Positions 1 through 9,152 are shown, numbered from the stretch's first letter. The stretch: 64,000 nt of DNA from Amycolatopsis camponoti (GCF_902497555.1 NZ_CABVGP010000003.1:992001-1056000); one strand, 5' to 3'. Numbers and translations are program-made. The notes: generated from the sequence alone by a model not told the origin.

Positions 1-746
1 CGTTCTTCTGGACACCGTTCGACCCGGTGAAGGTCGACGCGGCGCACCGGCTGCTGGGCTTCGGCGGCTCGAACCTCTTCGGCACGGACAAGTTCGGGCG
101 GGACCTGCTCAGCCAGATCATGGTCGGCGCGCGGACCACGTTGTACGTCGGTGTGGTCGCCGTCGGAATCGCGGCGGTCATCGGTACGCCACTGGGGATC
201 CTCGCGGGAATGTCCCCGCGGTGGCTCGGCGAGTTCGTCATGCGCGTCAACGACCTCGTGCTGGCGTTTCCGGCGCTGCTGCTGGCGATCATGTTCGGTG
301 CGGTGTTCGGGGCGGACACGCTGACCGCGATGGTCGCGATCGGCATCGCGACCATCCCGTCGTTCGCGCGGATCGCCCGGTCCGGGACGCTGCAGGTGAT
401 GAGCACCGAGTTCGTGCTCGCCGCGCGCGCCGGCGGCCGGTCCCGGCTGACGATCGCCGCGCGGCACGTGCTGCCGAACATCTCGGGACTGCTGATCGTG
501 CAGGCGTCGGTGTCGTTCGCGATCGCCGTGCTCGCCGAAGCGGCGTTGTCGTTTCTCGGCTTCGGCACCCGGCCGCCGACGCCGTCGTGGGGCCGGATGC
601 TGCAGGAGTCCCAAGAACTTCTCACGATCCAGCCGCGGCTGGCCCTGGTGCCGGGCATCGCGATCGCGGTGGCCGTGCTCGGCTTCAACCTCCTCGGCGA
701 CGGCCTGCGCGACCGCCTGGACCCCCGATTGGCGGCGAAGGTATGA
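1..746 (+). CDS. ABC transporter permease, DppC/OppC type (5' partial)
   Basis: The reading frame is open from base 3 and has no start in the window, so the N-terminus lies upstream. An internal GTG at 27 is not needed as a start. The visible protein begins FFWTPFDP and continues into FGTDKFGRDLLSQ, the conserved segment found before the first membrane-spanning core helix in DppC-type permeases. The EAA loop is RAGGRSRLTIAARHVLPN, followed by a further hydrophobic stretch and the family's ending GDGLRDRLDPR. It is an inner-membrane subunit of a peptide/nickel-family importer. The stop overlaps the next ATG (ATGA), showing translational coupling to the ATPase genes. A DppB-type partner permease and a binding protein are expected just upstream, outside the window. 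The substrate cannot be deduced from the sequence. Confidence 0.93.
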   Translation, partial: FFWTPFDPVKVDAAHRLLGFGGSNLFGTDKFGRDLLSQIMVGARTTLYVGVVAVGIAAVIGTPLGILAGMSPRWLGEFVMRVNDLVLAFPALLLAIMFGAVFGADTLTAMVAIGIATIPSFARIARSGTLQVMSTEFVLAARAGGRSRLTIAARHVLPNISGLLIVQASVSFAIAVLAEAALSFLGFGTRPPTPSWGRMLQESQELLTIQPRLALVPGIAIAVAVLGFNLLGDGLRDRLDPRLAAKV

Positions 747-1474
747 CGCTCTCGGTGTCGGGTCTCACCGTTTCTTCGCTCGTTCGCGACGTCTCCTTCG
801 AGATCGGCGCCGGTGAGCGTGTCGGCCTGATCGGGGAGTCCGGGTCGGGGAAGTCGTTGACGGCGTTGTCGATCATGGGCTTGCTGCCCGAGGAGCTGCT
901 CCCGTCGGGCTCGATCCGGCTCGGCGACCGCGAGCTGCTCGGAATGTCCGAAAAGGACCTGTCCCGGCTGCGCGGCGACGAGCTGGCCATGGTGTTCCAG
1001 GAGCCGATGACGGCGTTGAACCCGGCCATGCGCGTCGGCCGCCAGGTCACCGAGCCCGGCCGGATCCACGGCCGTCGCCACCGCGCCGAAGACCTGCTCG
1101 CCTCGGTGGGCCTGGCCGGCACGGCCCGCGCGTACCCGCACCAGCTGTCCGGCGGCCAGCGGCAGCGGGTCGTCCTCGCGATGGCGCTGGCCAACGAGCC
1201 GTCGCTGCTGATCTGCGACGAGCCGACGACCGCTCTCGACGTCACCGTGCAGGCTCAGATCCTGTCGCTCATCAAGACGTCGTTGCCCGCCGAGAGCGCG
1301 TTGCTGTTCATCACGCACGACCTCGCGGTGGTCGCGTCGGTGTGCGAGCGCGTGCTCGTGATGCTGGACGGCGAGATCGTCGAAGCGGGCTCGACGCGCG
1401 AAGTACTGACATCGCCGAAGCACGAGTACACGCGCAAGCTCCTGGACGCCTCGGACCTGGAGGCCCGGCGATGA
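743..1474 (+). CDS. ABC transporter ATP-binding protein, DppD/OppD type
   Basis: This 243-residue ATPase powers the peptide-type importer. The Walker A motif is GESGSGKS near residue 32, followed by the Q-loop VFQEPMTALNP. The signature is LSGGQRQR, Walker B is LLICDEPTTALD, and the switch histidine is in ITHDL. It starts at the ATG overlapping the permease stop; the open frame extends upstream but that extension is a shadow of the permease. At 243 residues it is shorter than usual DppD proteins (about 320), because the C-terminal oligopeptide-transporter extension after the HEYTRKLL segment is very short. It overlaps the next ATPase gene by ATGA, so the two are almost certainly co-translated and probably form a heterodimer. 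Confidence 0.93.
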   Translation: MTLSVSGLTVSSLVRDVSFEIGAGERVGLIGESGSGKSLTALSIMGLLPEELLPSGSIRLGDRELLGMSEKDLSRLRGDELAMVFQEPMTALNPAMRVGRQVTEPGRIHGRRHRAEDLLASVGLAGTARAYPHQLSGGQRQRVVLAMALANEPSLLICDEPTTALDVTVQAQILSLIKTSLPAESALLFITHDLAVVASVCERVLVMLDGEIVEAGSTREVLTSPKHEYTRKLLDASDLEARR

Positions 1475-2244
1475 CGATCATCGAAGTCCGCGACCTCGAA
1501 CGCCGGTACGCCCGGCGGGACGTCCACGCGCTGCGGGGAATCAGTTTCGACGTCGAAGCCGGGCAGCGGTTCGGCATCGTCGGCGAGTCCGGCTCGGGCA
1601 AGTCGACGCTGGTCCGGCTGCTGGCCGCGCTCGACAAGCCGACCGCCGGCACGGTGTCCTTCCAAGGTCGCCGGATCGACAACCTGGCGGAACGCCGCCT
1701 GGGCTTCCTGCGGTCGGAGCTGCAGATCGTCTTCCAGGACCCGATGGGTTCGCTCGACCCGCGGATGCGCGTGCGGGACATCATCTCCGAGCCACTGGGA
1801 CACCGGGAGCCGGATCGGGTGGCCGAGCTGCTCGCGGCGGTCGGCCTGCCCGCCGACGCCGCCCAGCGCTACCCGCACCAGTTCTCCGGCGGGCAGCGGC
1901 AGCGGATTTCGATCGCCCGCGCGCTGGCGCCGAACCCGAGCGTGCTGATCGCCGACGAGCCGGTCAGCGCGCTCGACGTCTCCGTGCGCGGCCAGATCCT
2001 CGACCTGCTCGCGTCGCTGGTGGAGCAGTTCGCGCTGACACTGATCTTCGTGTCGCACGACCTCGGCGTCGTCCGGCACGTGTGCGACCGGGTCGCGGTG
2101 ATGCGCCGCGGCGAGATCGTCGAGCTGGGTGACGTGGCGCAGGTCTACGACGCGCCGCAGCACGAGTACACCCGGGAACTGCTGGCCGCCGCGCCGAACC
2201 TGCGCGCGGAACTGGCCCGGCTGAGCGGAGGTGAAGATGACTGA
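1471..2244 (+). CDS. ABC transporter ATP-binding protein, DppF/OppF type
   Basis: This is the second ATPase of the importer, 257 residues. The Walker A motif is GESGSGKST, the Q-loop is VFQDPMGSLDPRMRV (the SLDPRM form is typical of DppF), the signature is FSGGQRQR, Walker B is LIADEPVSALD, and the H-loop is VSHDL. The C-terminal QHEYTRELLAAAP is the standard start of the family's oligopeptide extension, and it is cut short here too. Its ATG overlaps the previous stop by ATGA, and its end overlaps the aldehyde dehydrogenase start by 8 bp. Transport and catabolic genes therefore form one translationally coupled unit. Confidence 0.93.
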   Translation: MTIIEVRDLERRYARRDVHALRGISFDVEAGQRFGIVGESGSGKSTLVRLLAALDKPTAGTVSFQGRRIDNLAERRLGFLRSELQIVFQDPMGSLDPRMRVRDIISEPLGHREPDRVAELLAAVGLPADAAQRYPHQFSGGQRQRISIARALAPNPSVLIADEPVSALDVSVRGQILDLLASLVEQFALTLIFVSHDLGVVRHVCDRVAVMRRGEIVELGDVAQVYDAPQHEYTRELLAAAPNLRAELARLSGGEDD

Positions 2245-3649
2245 GTACCCGGACGGCCTGCCGGTCGGCGCGGGCTGGATGTCCACTGTGGACGTCGAAG
2301 AAATCGTTTTCCCCTACGACGGGAGCGTCGTCGGCACCGCGCCCGTCGGGACGCCGGAGCTGGCTCGACGCGCTGTCGACGAGGCTGTCGCCGTCGCGCG
2401 CGAAGTGGCTTCGCTGCCTTCGCGGACTCGTCGCACGCTGCTCAACGACGTCGCTGCGGCTTTGGCTGAGCGCCGTGAGGAGTTCGAGAACCTGCTCGTC
2501 CTCGAGACCGGCAAGCCGCTGGTCGACTGCCGCGTCGAGGTCGCGCGCACGATCGTCACGTGGGAAGCCGCCGCCGAAGAGGTCTCCCGGCTGCACGGCG
2601 AGACCGTGCCGCTGGACCTGCTGCCTTCCGGCGACGGCCTGGTCGGGTTCTGGAAGCGCAAGCCGATCGGGGTGGTCGTCGGCATCGCGGGCTTCAACTA
2701 CCCGCTGCTGCTGGCATCGCACAAGATCGCGCCCGCCATCGCCGCGGGCTGCCCGGTGATCGTCAAGCCGGCGCCGCAGACCCCGCTGGCCACGCTCTGG
2801 CTGGTGCACCTGGTCCGGCAGCTCGCGCCGCTTCCGGCGATGGTCCAGCTGGTCACCGGCGACGCGTCCGTCGGCGCGGCGCTGACGACCGACCGCCGGA
2901 TCGGCGCGGTGTCCTTCACCGGCTCGGCCGCGGTCGGCCACCGCATCGCGCGGGACGCCGCCCCGACGAAAACGCTGCTGGAGCTGGGTTCGAACGCGGC
3001 TTTGGTCGTCGCGGACGATGCCGACCTGGACGCCGCGGCCGACGCCGTGCTGCGCGGCGGCTTCTACGCGTCCGGCCAGGCGTGCATATCGGTGCAGCGG
3101 GTGCTGGTCGTCGCATCGGTCGCTTCGGCGTTCACCGAACGGCTGCTGGCCCGCCTCGACGAGGTCGTCGTCGGCGATCCCCGCGACGAGAAGACGCGGG
3201 TGTCCGCGCTGATCGACCCCGCGTCCACCGACCGCGTCGCGGCGTGGATCGAGAAGTCCGGCGCTCGCCAGGTCGGCGGTGGCGTCGACGGCACCGTGCT
3301 GCGGCCGACCGTCCTGCTCGACGTCCCGGACGGTGTCGAGGCCTGGGACGAGGAGATCTTCGGCCCGGTCGTCTGCGTGCGCACGGTGTCCGATGTGGAC
3401 GAAGCGTTCGCCGCGGTGAACGCCTCCCGCTACGGCCTCCACGCCAGCGTCTACAGCAAGTCCCTGAACACGGCGTTCCGCGCTTTGGACGAGCTGGAGG
3501 TCGGCGGCGTCATCGTCAACGAGGTGCCCGGCTTCCGCTCGGACACCATGCCGTACGGCGGCGTGAAGGACTCCGGCATCGGCCGGGAGGGGCCGCGGTT
3601 CGCCGTCGAGGAGCTGACCGTGACGAGGATGGCGGTGCTGCGCCCGTGA
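2237..3649 (+). CDS. NAD(P)-dependent aldehyde dehydrogenase
   Basis: This 470-residue member of the ALDH superfamily oxidises an aldehyde to the acid. The chosen ATG has GGAGGT at 2227-2232; a GTG at 2231 is in frame but overlaps that Shine-Dalgarno sequence. Visible motifs are the FNYP segment with the oxyanion-hole Asn at about 154, cofactor loop VKPAPQTPL, nucleotide-binding FTGS near 228-230, general-base Glu249 in LELGSNA, catalytic Cys283 in SGQACIS, and EEIFGPV near the C-terminus. The ELGSNA form resembles lactaldehyde, glycolaldehyde or related ALDHs, but the substrate is not determined. It sits between transporter and SDR genes and overlaps the SDR by GTGA, so it probably handles an aldehyde made from the imported compound. 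Confidence 0.92.
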   Translation: MTEYPDGLPVGAGWMSTVDVEEIVFPYDGSVVGTAPVGTPELARRAVDEAVAVAREVASLPSRTRRTLLNDVAAALAERREEFENLLVLETGKPLVDCRVEVARTIVTWEAAAEEVSRLHGETVPLDLLPSGDGLVGFWKRKPIGVVVGIAGFNYPLLLASHKIAPAIAAGCPVIVKPAPQTPLATLWLVHLVRQLAPLPAMVQLVTGDASVGAALTTDRRIGAVSFTGSAAVGHRIARDAAPTKTLLELGSNAALVVADDADLDAAADAVLRGGFYASGQACISVQRVLVVASVASAFTERLLARLDEVVVGDPRDEKTRVSALIDPASTDRVAAWIEKSGARQVGGGVDGTVLRPTVLLDVPDGVEAWDEEIFGPVVCVRTVSDVDEAFAAVNASRYGLHASVYSKSLNTAFRALDELEVGGVIVNEVPGFRSDTMPYGGVKDSGIGREGPRFAVEELTVTRMAVLRP

Positions 3650-4401
3650 GCTACGAAAACCTGTTCCGCCTGGACGGCCGGCGGGCCGTCGTGCTGGGCG
3701 CCGGCGGCATCGGCCGCGAAGCCGCGCGAGCCCTGGCCGCGCACGGCGCCGACGTCGTGTGCGCGGACCGGGACGTCGAGGCCGCGCGCGAGGCCGGCGT
3801 CGGCGAGGCGTACGAGATCGACCTCCTGGCGCCCGGCGCGATCGACCGCGCGGCGACGGACCTCGGCCCGCAGGACATCGTCGTGCTGACCGCCGCGACC
3901 AACGTCCGCAAACGTTTGCTGGACTACACGCGGGAAGAGTTCGACCGCGTCATCGCGCTGAACCTCGGCGTCAGCTTCGAGGTCGTCCGCGTCTTCGGCG
4001 CCGACATGGTCGCGCGGGGGCGAGGGAGCATCATCGGCTTCTCGTCGATCCGCGGAACGACCGTCGAGCCCGGTCAGGGCCCGTACGCGGCGACGAAAGC
4101 CGGGCTCGTCCAGCTGTTCCGGACGGCCGCGGCGGAGTTCGGCCCGGCCGGGGTGCGGGTCAACGCGATCGCCCCCGGCGTCGTCGAAACCCCGCTGACC
4201 GCGCAGATCAAGGCGAACCCCGAGTGGTACGACGCGTACGCGACGAAGGGCGCGCTGGGGCGCTGGGCGCGTCCGGACGAGCTGGCCGGCGCCGTCGTGT
4301 ACCTCGCTTCGGACGCTTCGTCGTTCGTGACCGGCTCCGTGCTCGCGGTCGACGGCGGGTGGACCGCCGTCGACGGCCGCTTCGAACCGCCCGCCTCCTG
4401 A
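3646..4401 (+). CDS. Short-chain dehydrogenase/reductase (classical SDR)
   Basis: This 251-residue Rossmann oxidoreductase has the glycine motif GAGGIGRE at about residues 18-25 (a variant of TGxxxGxG), catalytic Ser in IIGFSSIRG, the YxxxK pair in PYAATKAG, and the C-terminal VDGGW typical of FabG-like SDRs. Translation starts at GTG 3646, overlapping the ALDH stop, and AGGAG for the amidase follows the stop at once. In this operon it probably interconverts an alcohol and a carbonyl in the same catabolic route. It could equally belong to sugar-acid (gluconate 5-dehydrogenase-like) or hydroxy-acid metabolism; the sequence alone does not decide. Confidence 0.9.
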   Translation: MSYENLFRLDGRRAVVLGAGGIGREAARALAAHGADVVCADRDVEAAREAGVGEAYEIDLLAPGAIDRAATDLGPQDIVVLTAATNVRKRLLDYTREEFDRVIALNLGVSFEVVRVFGADMVARGRGSIIGFSSIRGTTVEPGQGPYAATKAGLVQLFRTAAAEFGPAGVRVNAIAPGVVETPLTAQIKANPEWYDAYATKGALGRWARPDELAGAVVYLASDASSFVTGSVLAVDGGWTAVDGRFEPPAS

Positions 4402-4410
4402 GGAGCGTTC

Positions 4411-5796
4411 ATGCCCGAGTTGCCCGACCTGACCGCCGTCGAGCTCGTCGCGCAGTACCGCGCGAAGACGCTCTCGCCGGTAGAGGTGACCGAAGCCGTC
4501 ATCGCGCGCATCGAGGCGCGAGAGCCTGAGTTGCACGCGTTGTACGCGTACGACCCTTCGGGCGCTCTCGAAGACGCGAAGGCGTCCGAAGCGCGCTGGG
4601 CGTCCGACGAGCCGCTGGGCCCGATCGACGGCGTCCCGCTGACGCTCAAGGAGAACATCGCGACCCGCGGCACGCCGGTACCGCTGGGCACGGCGGCCAC
4701 CTCGCTGGTCCCGGCCGCCGAGGACGCGCCGGCGGCCGCGCGCGTCCGCGAGTCCGGCGGTGTCCTGCTGGCCAAGACGACCATGCCGGACTACGGGATG
4801 CTGACGTCCGGCTTGTCGAGCTTCCACGAGACGGCGCGGAACCCGTGGCGGACGTCGGCGTCGCCGGGCGGGTCGAGCGCGGGTGCGGGCGCGGCGGGCG
4901 CCGCGGGCTACGGACCGCTGCACGTCGGTACCGACATCGGCGGCTCGATCCGGCTGCCCGCGGGCTGGTGCGGGCTCGTCGGGCTGAAGCCGAGCTTCGG
5001 CCGCGTGCCGGTCGACCCGCCGTTCCTCGGGCGTGTCGCCGGCCCGATGACCCGCACGGTCGCCGACACGGCGTTGCTGATGAGCGTGCTGTCCGCCCCT
5101 GACGCGCGGGACCACCTCAGCCTGCCGCCGCACGACTTCGACTGGTCCTCGCTGGACTCCTCGGTGGCGGGCCTGCGCGTCGGCCTGCACCTCGACCCCG
5201 GCGTCGGCCTCCCCGTCGACCCGTCGACCCGCGACGCCGTCACCGCCGCGGCCCGGGCGTTCGAAGCCGCGGGCGCGGTCGTCGAGCCGGTCGGGCCGTT
5301 CCTCACGCGCGAGATGCTCAGCGGCCTCGACGTCTTCTGGCGCACGCGCGCTTGGTCGGACATGGCGGCGCTGTCGCCGGAGCGGCGCGCGAAGGTCCTG
5401 CCGTACATCGCCGACTGGGCCGCGGGCGGCGCGGAAGTGTCCGGGGTGGACGTCTACCGCGGCTTCGCCCAGATCGACGCGATCAGCGTGGCCGCCCTGC
5501 GCGCGACGTCGGCGTACGACATCGTCCTGTCGCCGACGTGCCCGGTCGCGGCCCCGCCCGCGGAGTGGGCGTCCCCGACGAACGACCCGGCGAGGCCGTT
5601 CGAGCACATCGCGTTCACGGTGCCGTACAACATGTCCGGCCAGCCCTCGGTGTCGGTGAACTGCGGCTACACCGACGACGGCCGTCCGATCGGCCTCCAG
5701 CTCACCGGCCGCCGCTTCGACGACGTCGGCGTCCTGCGCGCGGCCGCCGCGTACGAAGGCCTTCGTGAGCCGCAGCGGCCCTGGCCGATCGGATAG
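4411..5796 (+). CDS. Amidase signature family hydrolase
   Basis: This 461-residue protein carries the complete amidase-signature triad: Lys80 in PLTLKENI, the cis-Ser in SPGGSSAG (Ser155/156), and nucleophile Ser179 in GTDIGGSIRLPA. The family hydrolyses a carboxamide to acid and ammonia, usually in the cytoplasm. AGGAG at 4401-4405 lies 5 nt before the ATG. Being last in the operon after an importer, ALDH and SDR suggests it releases ammonia or an amine from an imported amide. It could also be read as a GatA-like protein, but no gatB or gatC is adjacent and the context is catabolic, so a general amidase is favoured. Confidence 0.92.
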   Translation: MPELPDLTAVELVAQYRAKTLSPVEVTEAVIARIEAREPELHALYAYDPSGALEDAKASEARWASDEPLGPIDGVPLTLKENIATRGTPVPLGTAATSLVPAAEDAPAAARVRESGGVLLAKTTMPDYGMLTSGLSSFHETARNPWRTSASPGGSSAGAGAAGAAGYGPLHVGTDIGGSIRLPAGWCGLVGLKPSFGRVPVDPPFLGRVAGPMTRTVADTALLMSVLSAPDARDHLSLPPHDFDWSSLDSSVAGLRVGLHLDPGVGLPVDPSTRDAVTAAARAFEAAGAVVEPVGPFLTREMLSGLDVFWRTRAWSDMAALSPERRAKVLPYIADWAAGGAEVSGVDVYRGFAQIDAISVAALRATSAYDIVLSPTCPVAAPPAEWASPTNDPARPFEHIAFTVPYNMSGQPSVSVNCGYTDDGRPIGLQLTGRRFDDVGVLRAAAAYEGLREPQRPWPIG

Positions 5797-5858
5797 GGAA
5801 GAAGTTCCGGTCCTGCGGCGAAGTGGTGGTGAAGCTGTCGCCGAAGGGAAGGAACCGC

Positions 5859-6374
5859 ATGACAGAGGCAACCCCGGTGACCGGCGTCGAGCCGTTCACC
5901 GAGGTGCACGACCGGTACTTCCCGGCCGTCTACCGGTACGTGGCGGGGCGGCTCGGCGCCCAGACCGCGGAGGACGTCGCCGCCGAGACGTTCCTCGTCG
6001 CCTACGACCGGCGGAAGACGTTCGACGCCGGCCGCGGCGAGGTGCGGGCGTGGCTGTTCGGCATCGCGACGAACCTCGTGTCGCGCCACCGCCGCAAGGA
6101 AGCCCGCCACTACCGCGCGCTCGCGCGGATCGAGGTGCCCCGGCCCGTCGAGGGGCACGAAAACCGCGTCGTCATGAGCGGGCAGCTGGGAAAAGCGTTG
6201 TCCCGGCTGACGTCGGGCGAACGTGACGTCCTGCTGCTCGTGGCCCTCGCCGACCTCGGTTACGCGGAAGTCGCCGAGGCCCTCGGCATCTCCCCGGGCA
6301 CGGTCGGCTCCCGGCTGACGCGCGCCCGCAAGAAGCTCGCCCCCGTCCTCGCCCCGGAGGCCACCGATGAATGA
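5859..6374 (+). CDS. ECF-type RNA polymerase sigma factor
   Basis: A 171-residue two-domain sigma-70 family protein. Region 2 is seen in FTEVHDRYFPAVYRYVAGRL and the AEDVAAETFLVAY helix; region 4 is in LTSGERDVLLLVALADLGYAEVAEALGISPGTVGSRL (described across about residues 115-155). The ATG at 5859 follows AGGGAAGGA; an in-frame GTG at 5823 lacks a ribosome site. It overlaps the next gene by 8 bp (ATGAATGA), so sigma factor and membrane partner are coupled. ECF factors paired with CU044_5270-type proteins are common in actinobacteria. The signal sensed is unknown. Confidence 0.93.
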   Translation: MTEATPVTGVEPFTEVHDRYFPAVYRYVAGRLGAQTAEDVAAETFLVAYDRRKTFDAGRGEVRAWLFGIATNLVSRHRRKEARHYRALARIEVPRPVEGHENRVVMSGQLGKALSRLTSGERDVLLLVALADLGYAEVAEALGISPGTVGSRLTRARKKLAPVLAPEATDE

Positions 6375-7212
6375 CCTCGAAACCCTGCGCACGACCCTCC
6401 TGCCGGACGAACCCACTCAGGACGTCGTCGACCGCAGCCGGCACCGGCTGCAGAACCACCTGCTCGGCGGCCGCCGCAAGCGCGTGCGTCCGCTGGTGAT
6501 CGGCACCGGGCTCGTCGCCGCGGCGGCGGCGGTCGCGGTCGTCGTGGCGACCCTGCCCGGCAGCCCGCCTCCCCAGGCGCCGCCTCCCCAGGCGGTGGCA
6601 CCGGTCTACCTGGGGCCGCAGGTCCTGCTGGCGGCGGCCACGGTCGCCGAGCGAACCCAGGTCGGCACCGGCAAGTACTGGCACACGACCACGAAGGTGG
6701 GCAAGCAGACGTGGGAGTACTGGACCACCACCGACGGGCAGGAGTGGTACCGCGATGAGAACCACAACGGCAAACTCAGGCTCCTGCCCCAAGCCCGGCC
6801 CATCCGGATCAACGGCGACGACGACGTCACCCTCAGCACGATCTTGACGCTGCCCCCGGACCCGGCGGCCCTGCGGAACTGGCTCGTGGACGGGCTCACG
6901 CGGAACCACTACCCGGCGGGCCAGCTGGACATGGCGGTGCTCCAGTCCCTGATCGACCTGGTCTCCGTCGTGCCGTCGCCCCCGGCGGTCCGGGCGGCGG
7001 CCTTCCGCGCGATCGCCGCGTACCCGGGCGTGCGCCCGCTGGACGACCGGAGCGTGCGGCTGCCGGGTGGCGGCCGCCTCGTCGTCGACCCGAAGACCGG
7101 CCAGGTGGACGGGTCGTCGGTGTTCATCGGCCCGGACGGCAAACCGGTCACGAACGGGAACGGCGACACCTTCGCGGTCAGTGGCGAATGGACGGACGAC
7201 CTGCCGAAGTGA
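6367..7212 (+). CDS. CU044_5270-like membrane protein, putative regulator of the adjacent sigma factor
   Basis: A 281-residue protein with a basic cytoplasmic N-terminus (about 1-42, including RHRLQNHLLGGRRKRVR), one hydrophobic helix at about 43-63, and a long C-terminal part presumed extracytoplasmic. The C-terminal part has repeated Trp/Tyr-rich strands such as KYWHTTTK and TWEYWTTTDGQEW. This architecture and its overlap with the ECF gene match the CU044_5270 family, which sits downstream of actinobacterial ECF sigma genes. No HxxxCxxC zinc-finger anti-sigma motif is present, so an anti-sigma role is inference from context. Start ATG 6367 overlaps the sigma stop. Confidence 0.8.
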   Translation: MNDLETLRTTLLPDEPTQDVVDRSRHRLQNHLLGGRRKRVRPLVIGTGLVAAAAAVAVVVATLPGSPPPQAPPPQAVAPVYLGPQVLLAAATVAERTQVGTGKYWHTTTKVGKQTWEYWTTTDGQEWYRDENHNGKLRLLPQARPIRINGDDDVTLSTILTLPPDPAALRNWLVDGLTRNHYPAGQLDMAVLQSLIDLVSVVPSPPAVRAAAFRAIAAYPGVRPLDDRSVRLPGGGRLVVDPKTGQVDGSSVFIGPDGKPVTNGNGDTFAVSGEWTDDLPK

Positions 7213-7227
7213 GCGTGGCCGGGGCCG

Positions 7228-8085
7228 TCAGCTCTTGACGGCCTCGGCCAGCGCCAGCACCCGCCGCGCGTTGTCGACGTGCAGGTTTTCGATCATCCGG
7301 CCGTCCACAGTGACCACGCCACGGCCTTCCTTCTGCGCCGCTTCGAAGGCCTCGATGATCCGCCGCGACCGGTCGATCTCCTCTTCGGACGGCGCGAAGA
7401 CCCGGTTGCACGGCTCGACCTGGCCGGGGTGGATGAGCGTCTTGCCGTCGAAGCCGTACTGGCGGCCCTGCTGGCACTCCGCCTCGAACCCTTCGAGGTC
7501 CTTCACGTCGTTGTAGACGCCGTCGAGGATCACCTTGCCGGTCGCGCGTGCGGCGAGCAGGCACAGCGAAAGCCCGCCCAGCAGCGGCCCGCGGCCCGGG
7601 ACGAACTCCGCGTGCAGCTCCTTGGCCAGGTCGTTCGTGCCCATCACCAGCACGGTCAGCCGCTCCGACGCCGCCGCGATCTCCTCCGCGTGCAGCATCG
7701 CGACCGGCGTCTCGACCATCGCCCAGATCTTCGTGTGTGCCGGCGCTCCGCCCAGCTCCAGCGCCCGCTCGATGTTGTGCACCTCGGCCGCCGAGTTCAC
7801 CTTCGGCACGACCACCGCGGCGGGTCCGGCCGACGCGGCCGCGCGCAGGTCGGCGTCGTGCCACTCGGTGTCGAGCCCGTTGACGCGGATCGTCACCTCG
7901 CGCGAACCGTAGTTGCCCACCGCGGCGCACACGCGTTCGCGCGCGGCTTCCTTCGCGTCCGGCGCGACGGCGTCCTCGAGGTCGAGGATCAGCGCGTCGG
8001 CCGGGATCGTCTTGGCCTTCTCCAGCGCGCGTTCGTTCGCGCCGGGCATGTAGAGAACAGAGCGTCTCGGCTTCAGCTCGGTCAT
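7228..8085 (-). CDS. HpcH/HpaI aldolase / CitE-like CoA-ester lyase (short paralogue)
   Basis: A 285-residue TIM-barrel CoA lyase. It shows the N-terminal RRSVLYMPG motif, the acidic LDLEDAV segment (Glu37/Asp38, metal binding), Arg in TIRVNG, VPKV, and VETP (Glu125). These are hallmarks of the citrate lyase beta/malyl-CoA lyase family, which makes or cleaves C-C bonds in (S)-malyl-CoA or citramalyl-CoA-type substrates. Length and position beside a longer paralogue resemble the Mcl1/Mcl2 pair of the ethylmalonyl-CoA pathway, where the shorter protein is a malyl-CoA thioesterase; that assignment is inference. ATG 8085 overlaps the upstream stop (ATGA), so both lyases are one operon. Confidence 0.88.
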   Translation of the reverse strand: MTELKPRRSVLYMPGANERALEKAKTIPADALILDLEDAVAPDAKEAARERVCAAVGNYGSREVTIRVNGLDTEWHDADLRAAASAGPAAVVVPKVNSAAEVHNIERALELGGAPAHTKIWAMVETPVAMLHAEEIAAASERLTVLVMGTNDLAKELHAEFVPGRGPLLGGLSLCLLAARATGKVILDGVYNDVKDLEGFEAECQQGRQYGFDGKTLIHPGQVEPCNRVFAPSEEEIDRSRRIIEAFEAAQKEGRGVVTVDGRMIENLHVDNARRVLALAEAVKS

Positions 8086-9152
8086 CCGAGGGCCTCCTTG
8101 GTGGCGGCGTCGTAGGCCGCCGCGAGTTCGGGGTCGTCCGCCGCGAGGGCGTCGGCCAGTTCGGCGACCACGCGGCACTGCTTCACCGACGCGTCGTCCT
8201 GCATCTTCCCGTCGATCATCACCGCGCCGGTGCCGTCGCCCATCTCGGCGATCACCTTGCGCGCCCAGGCCACATCGGACGGTGCGGGCGAGAACACCTT
8301 CTTCGCGATGTCGATCTGCACCGGGTGCAGGCTCCACGCGCCGACGCAGCCGAGCAGGAACGCGTTGCGGAACTGGTCCTCGCACGCGACGACGTCGCGG
8401 ATGTCCCCGAACGGCCCGTAGTACGGCAGGATCCCGTGCATCGCGCAGGCGTCCACCATCCGCGCGACCGTGTAGTGCCAGAGGTCCTGCTGGTAGGTCG
8501 TCCGGCCTTCGGTCAGGTCTTCGCCGGTCGGGTCGGTGCGCACCAGGTAGCCGGGGTGGCCGCCGCCGACGCGCGTCGTCTTCATCCGCCGGCTCGCGGC
8601 CAGGTCGGCCGGGCCGAGCGAGATGCCCTGCATGCGCGGGCTGGCGCCGGCGATCTCCTCGACGTTGGCCACCCCGCTCGCCGTCTCGAGGATCGCGTGC
8701 ACCAGCAACGGCTTCGTCAGGCCGGCGCGCGCTTCGAGCTGGGCCAGCAGGCGGTCGACGTAGTGGATGTCCTGCGCGCCCTCGACCTTCGGCACCATGA
8801 TCACGTCGAGCTTGTCGCCGATCTCGGTGACGAGCGTCACCAGGTCGTCGAGCACCCACGGCGAATCCAGGCTGTTGACGCGGGTCCACAGCTGCGTCTT
8901 GCCGAAGTCGTTCGCCTTGGCGATGGCGACGAGCCCGGCGCGCGCGGCCTCCTTGCGGTCGGCGCGCACGGCGTCCTCGAGGTTCCCGAGCAGGACGTCG
9001 ACCTTCTTCGCGATGTCCGGCACCTTCGCCGCCATCTTCTCGTTGCCCGGGTCGAAGAAGTGGATCATCCGGGACGGCGTCACCGGGATCTCCCGCACGG
9101 GGGCGGGTGCGCCCAGGGCGAGCGGGGCGAAGAAGTCCTTCGGGGAGCGCAT
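8082..9152 (-). CDS. HpcH/HpaI aldolase / malyl-CoA lyase-like CoA-ester lyase (long paralogue)
   Basis: A 356-residue member of the same family as the following gene. Visible features are [10 protein letters not shown] at the N-terminus, GNLEDAV (Glu59/Asp60) for metal binding, [16 protein letters not shown], an [14 protein letters not shown] helix, and GISLGPADL. The greater length comes from an insert around [25 protein letters not shown] and a C-terminal helical lid ([15 protein letters not shown]), as in L-malyl-CoA/beta-methylmalyl-CoA lyases. Tcctcc at 9156-9161 is a good ribosome site for ATG 9152. It is first in its operon and lies immediately behind a 31-bp palindromic element. Likely role is acyl-CoA carbon metabolism (malyl-CoA or methylmalyl-CoA cleavage). 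Confidence 0.88.
   Translation of the reverse strand: MRSPKDFFAPLALGAPAPVREIPVTPSRMIHFFDPGNEKMAAKVPDIAKKVDVLLGNLEDAVRADRKEAARAGLVAIAKANDFGKTQLWTRVNSLDSPWVLDDLVTLVTEIGDKLDVIMVPKVEGAQDIHYVDRLLAQLEARAGLTKPLLVHAILETASGVANVEEIAGASPRMQGISLGPADLAASRRMKTTRVGGGHPGYLVRTDPTGEDLTEGRTTYQQDLWHYTVARMVDACAMHGILPYYGPFGDIRDVVACEDQFRNAFLLGCVGAWSLHPVQIDIAKKVFSPAPSDVAWARKVIAEMGDGTGAVMIDGKMQDDASVKQCRVVAELADALAADDPELAAAYDAATKEALG

Noticed and set aside
4411..5796. GatA subunit of the amidotransferase
   Set aside because: No gatB or gatC neighbours, and the operon is a transport/catabolic one; a general amidase is the simpler call.
3451..5871. 806-residue minus-strand open frame
   Set aside because: It is a shadow of the SDR and amidase genes, whose family motifs are unambiguous on the plus strand.
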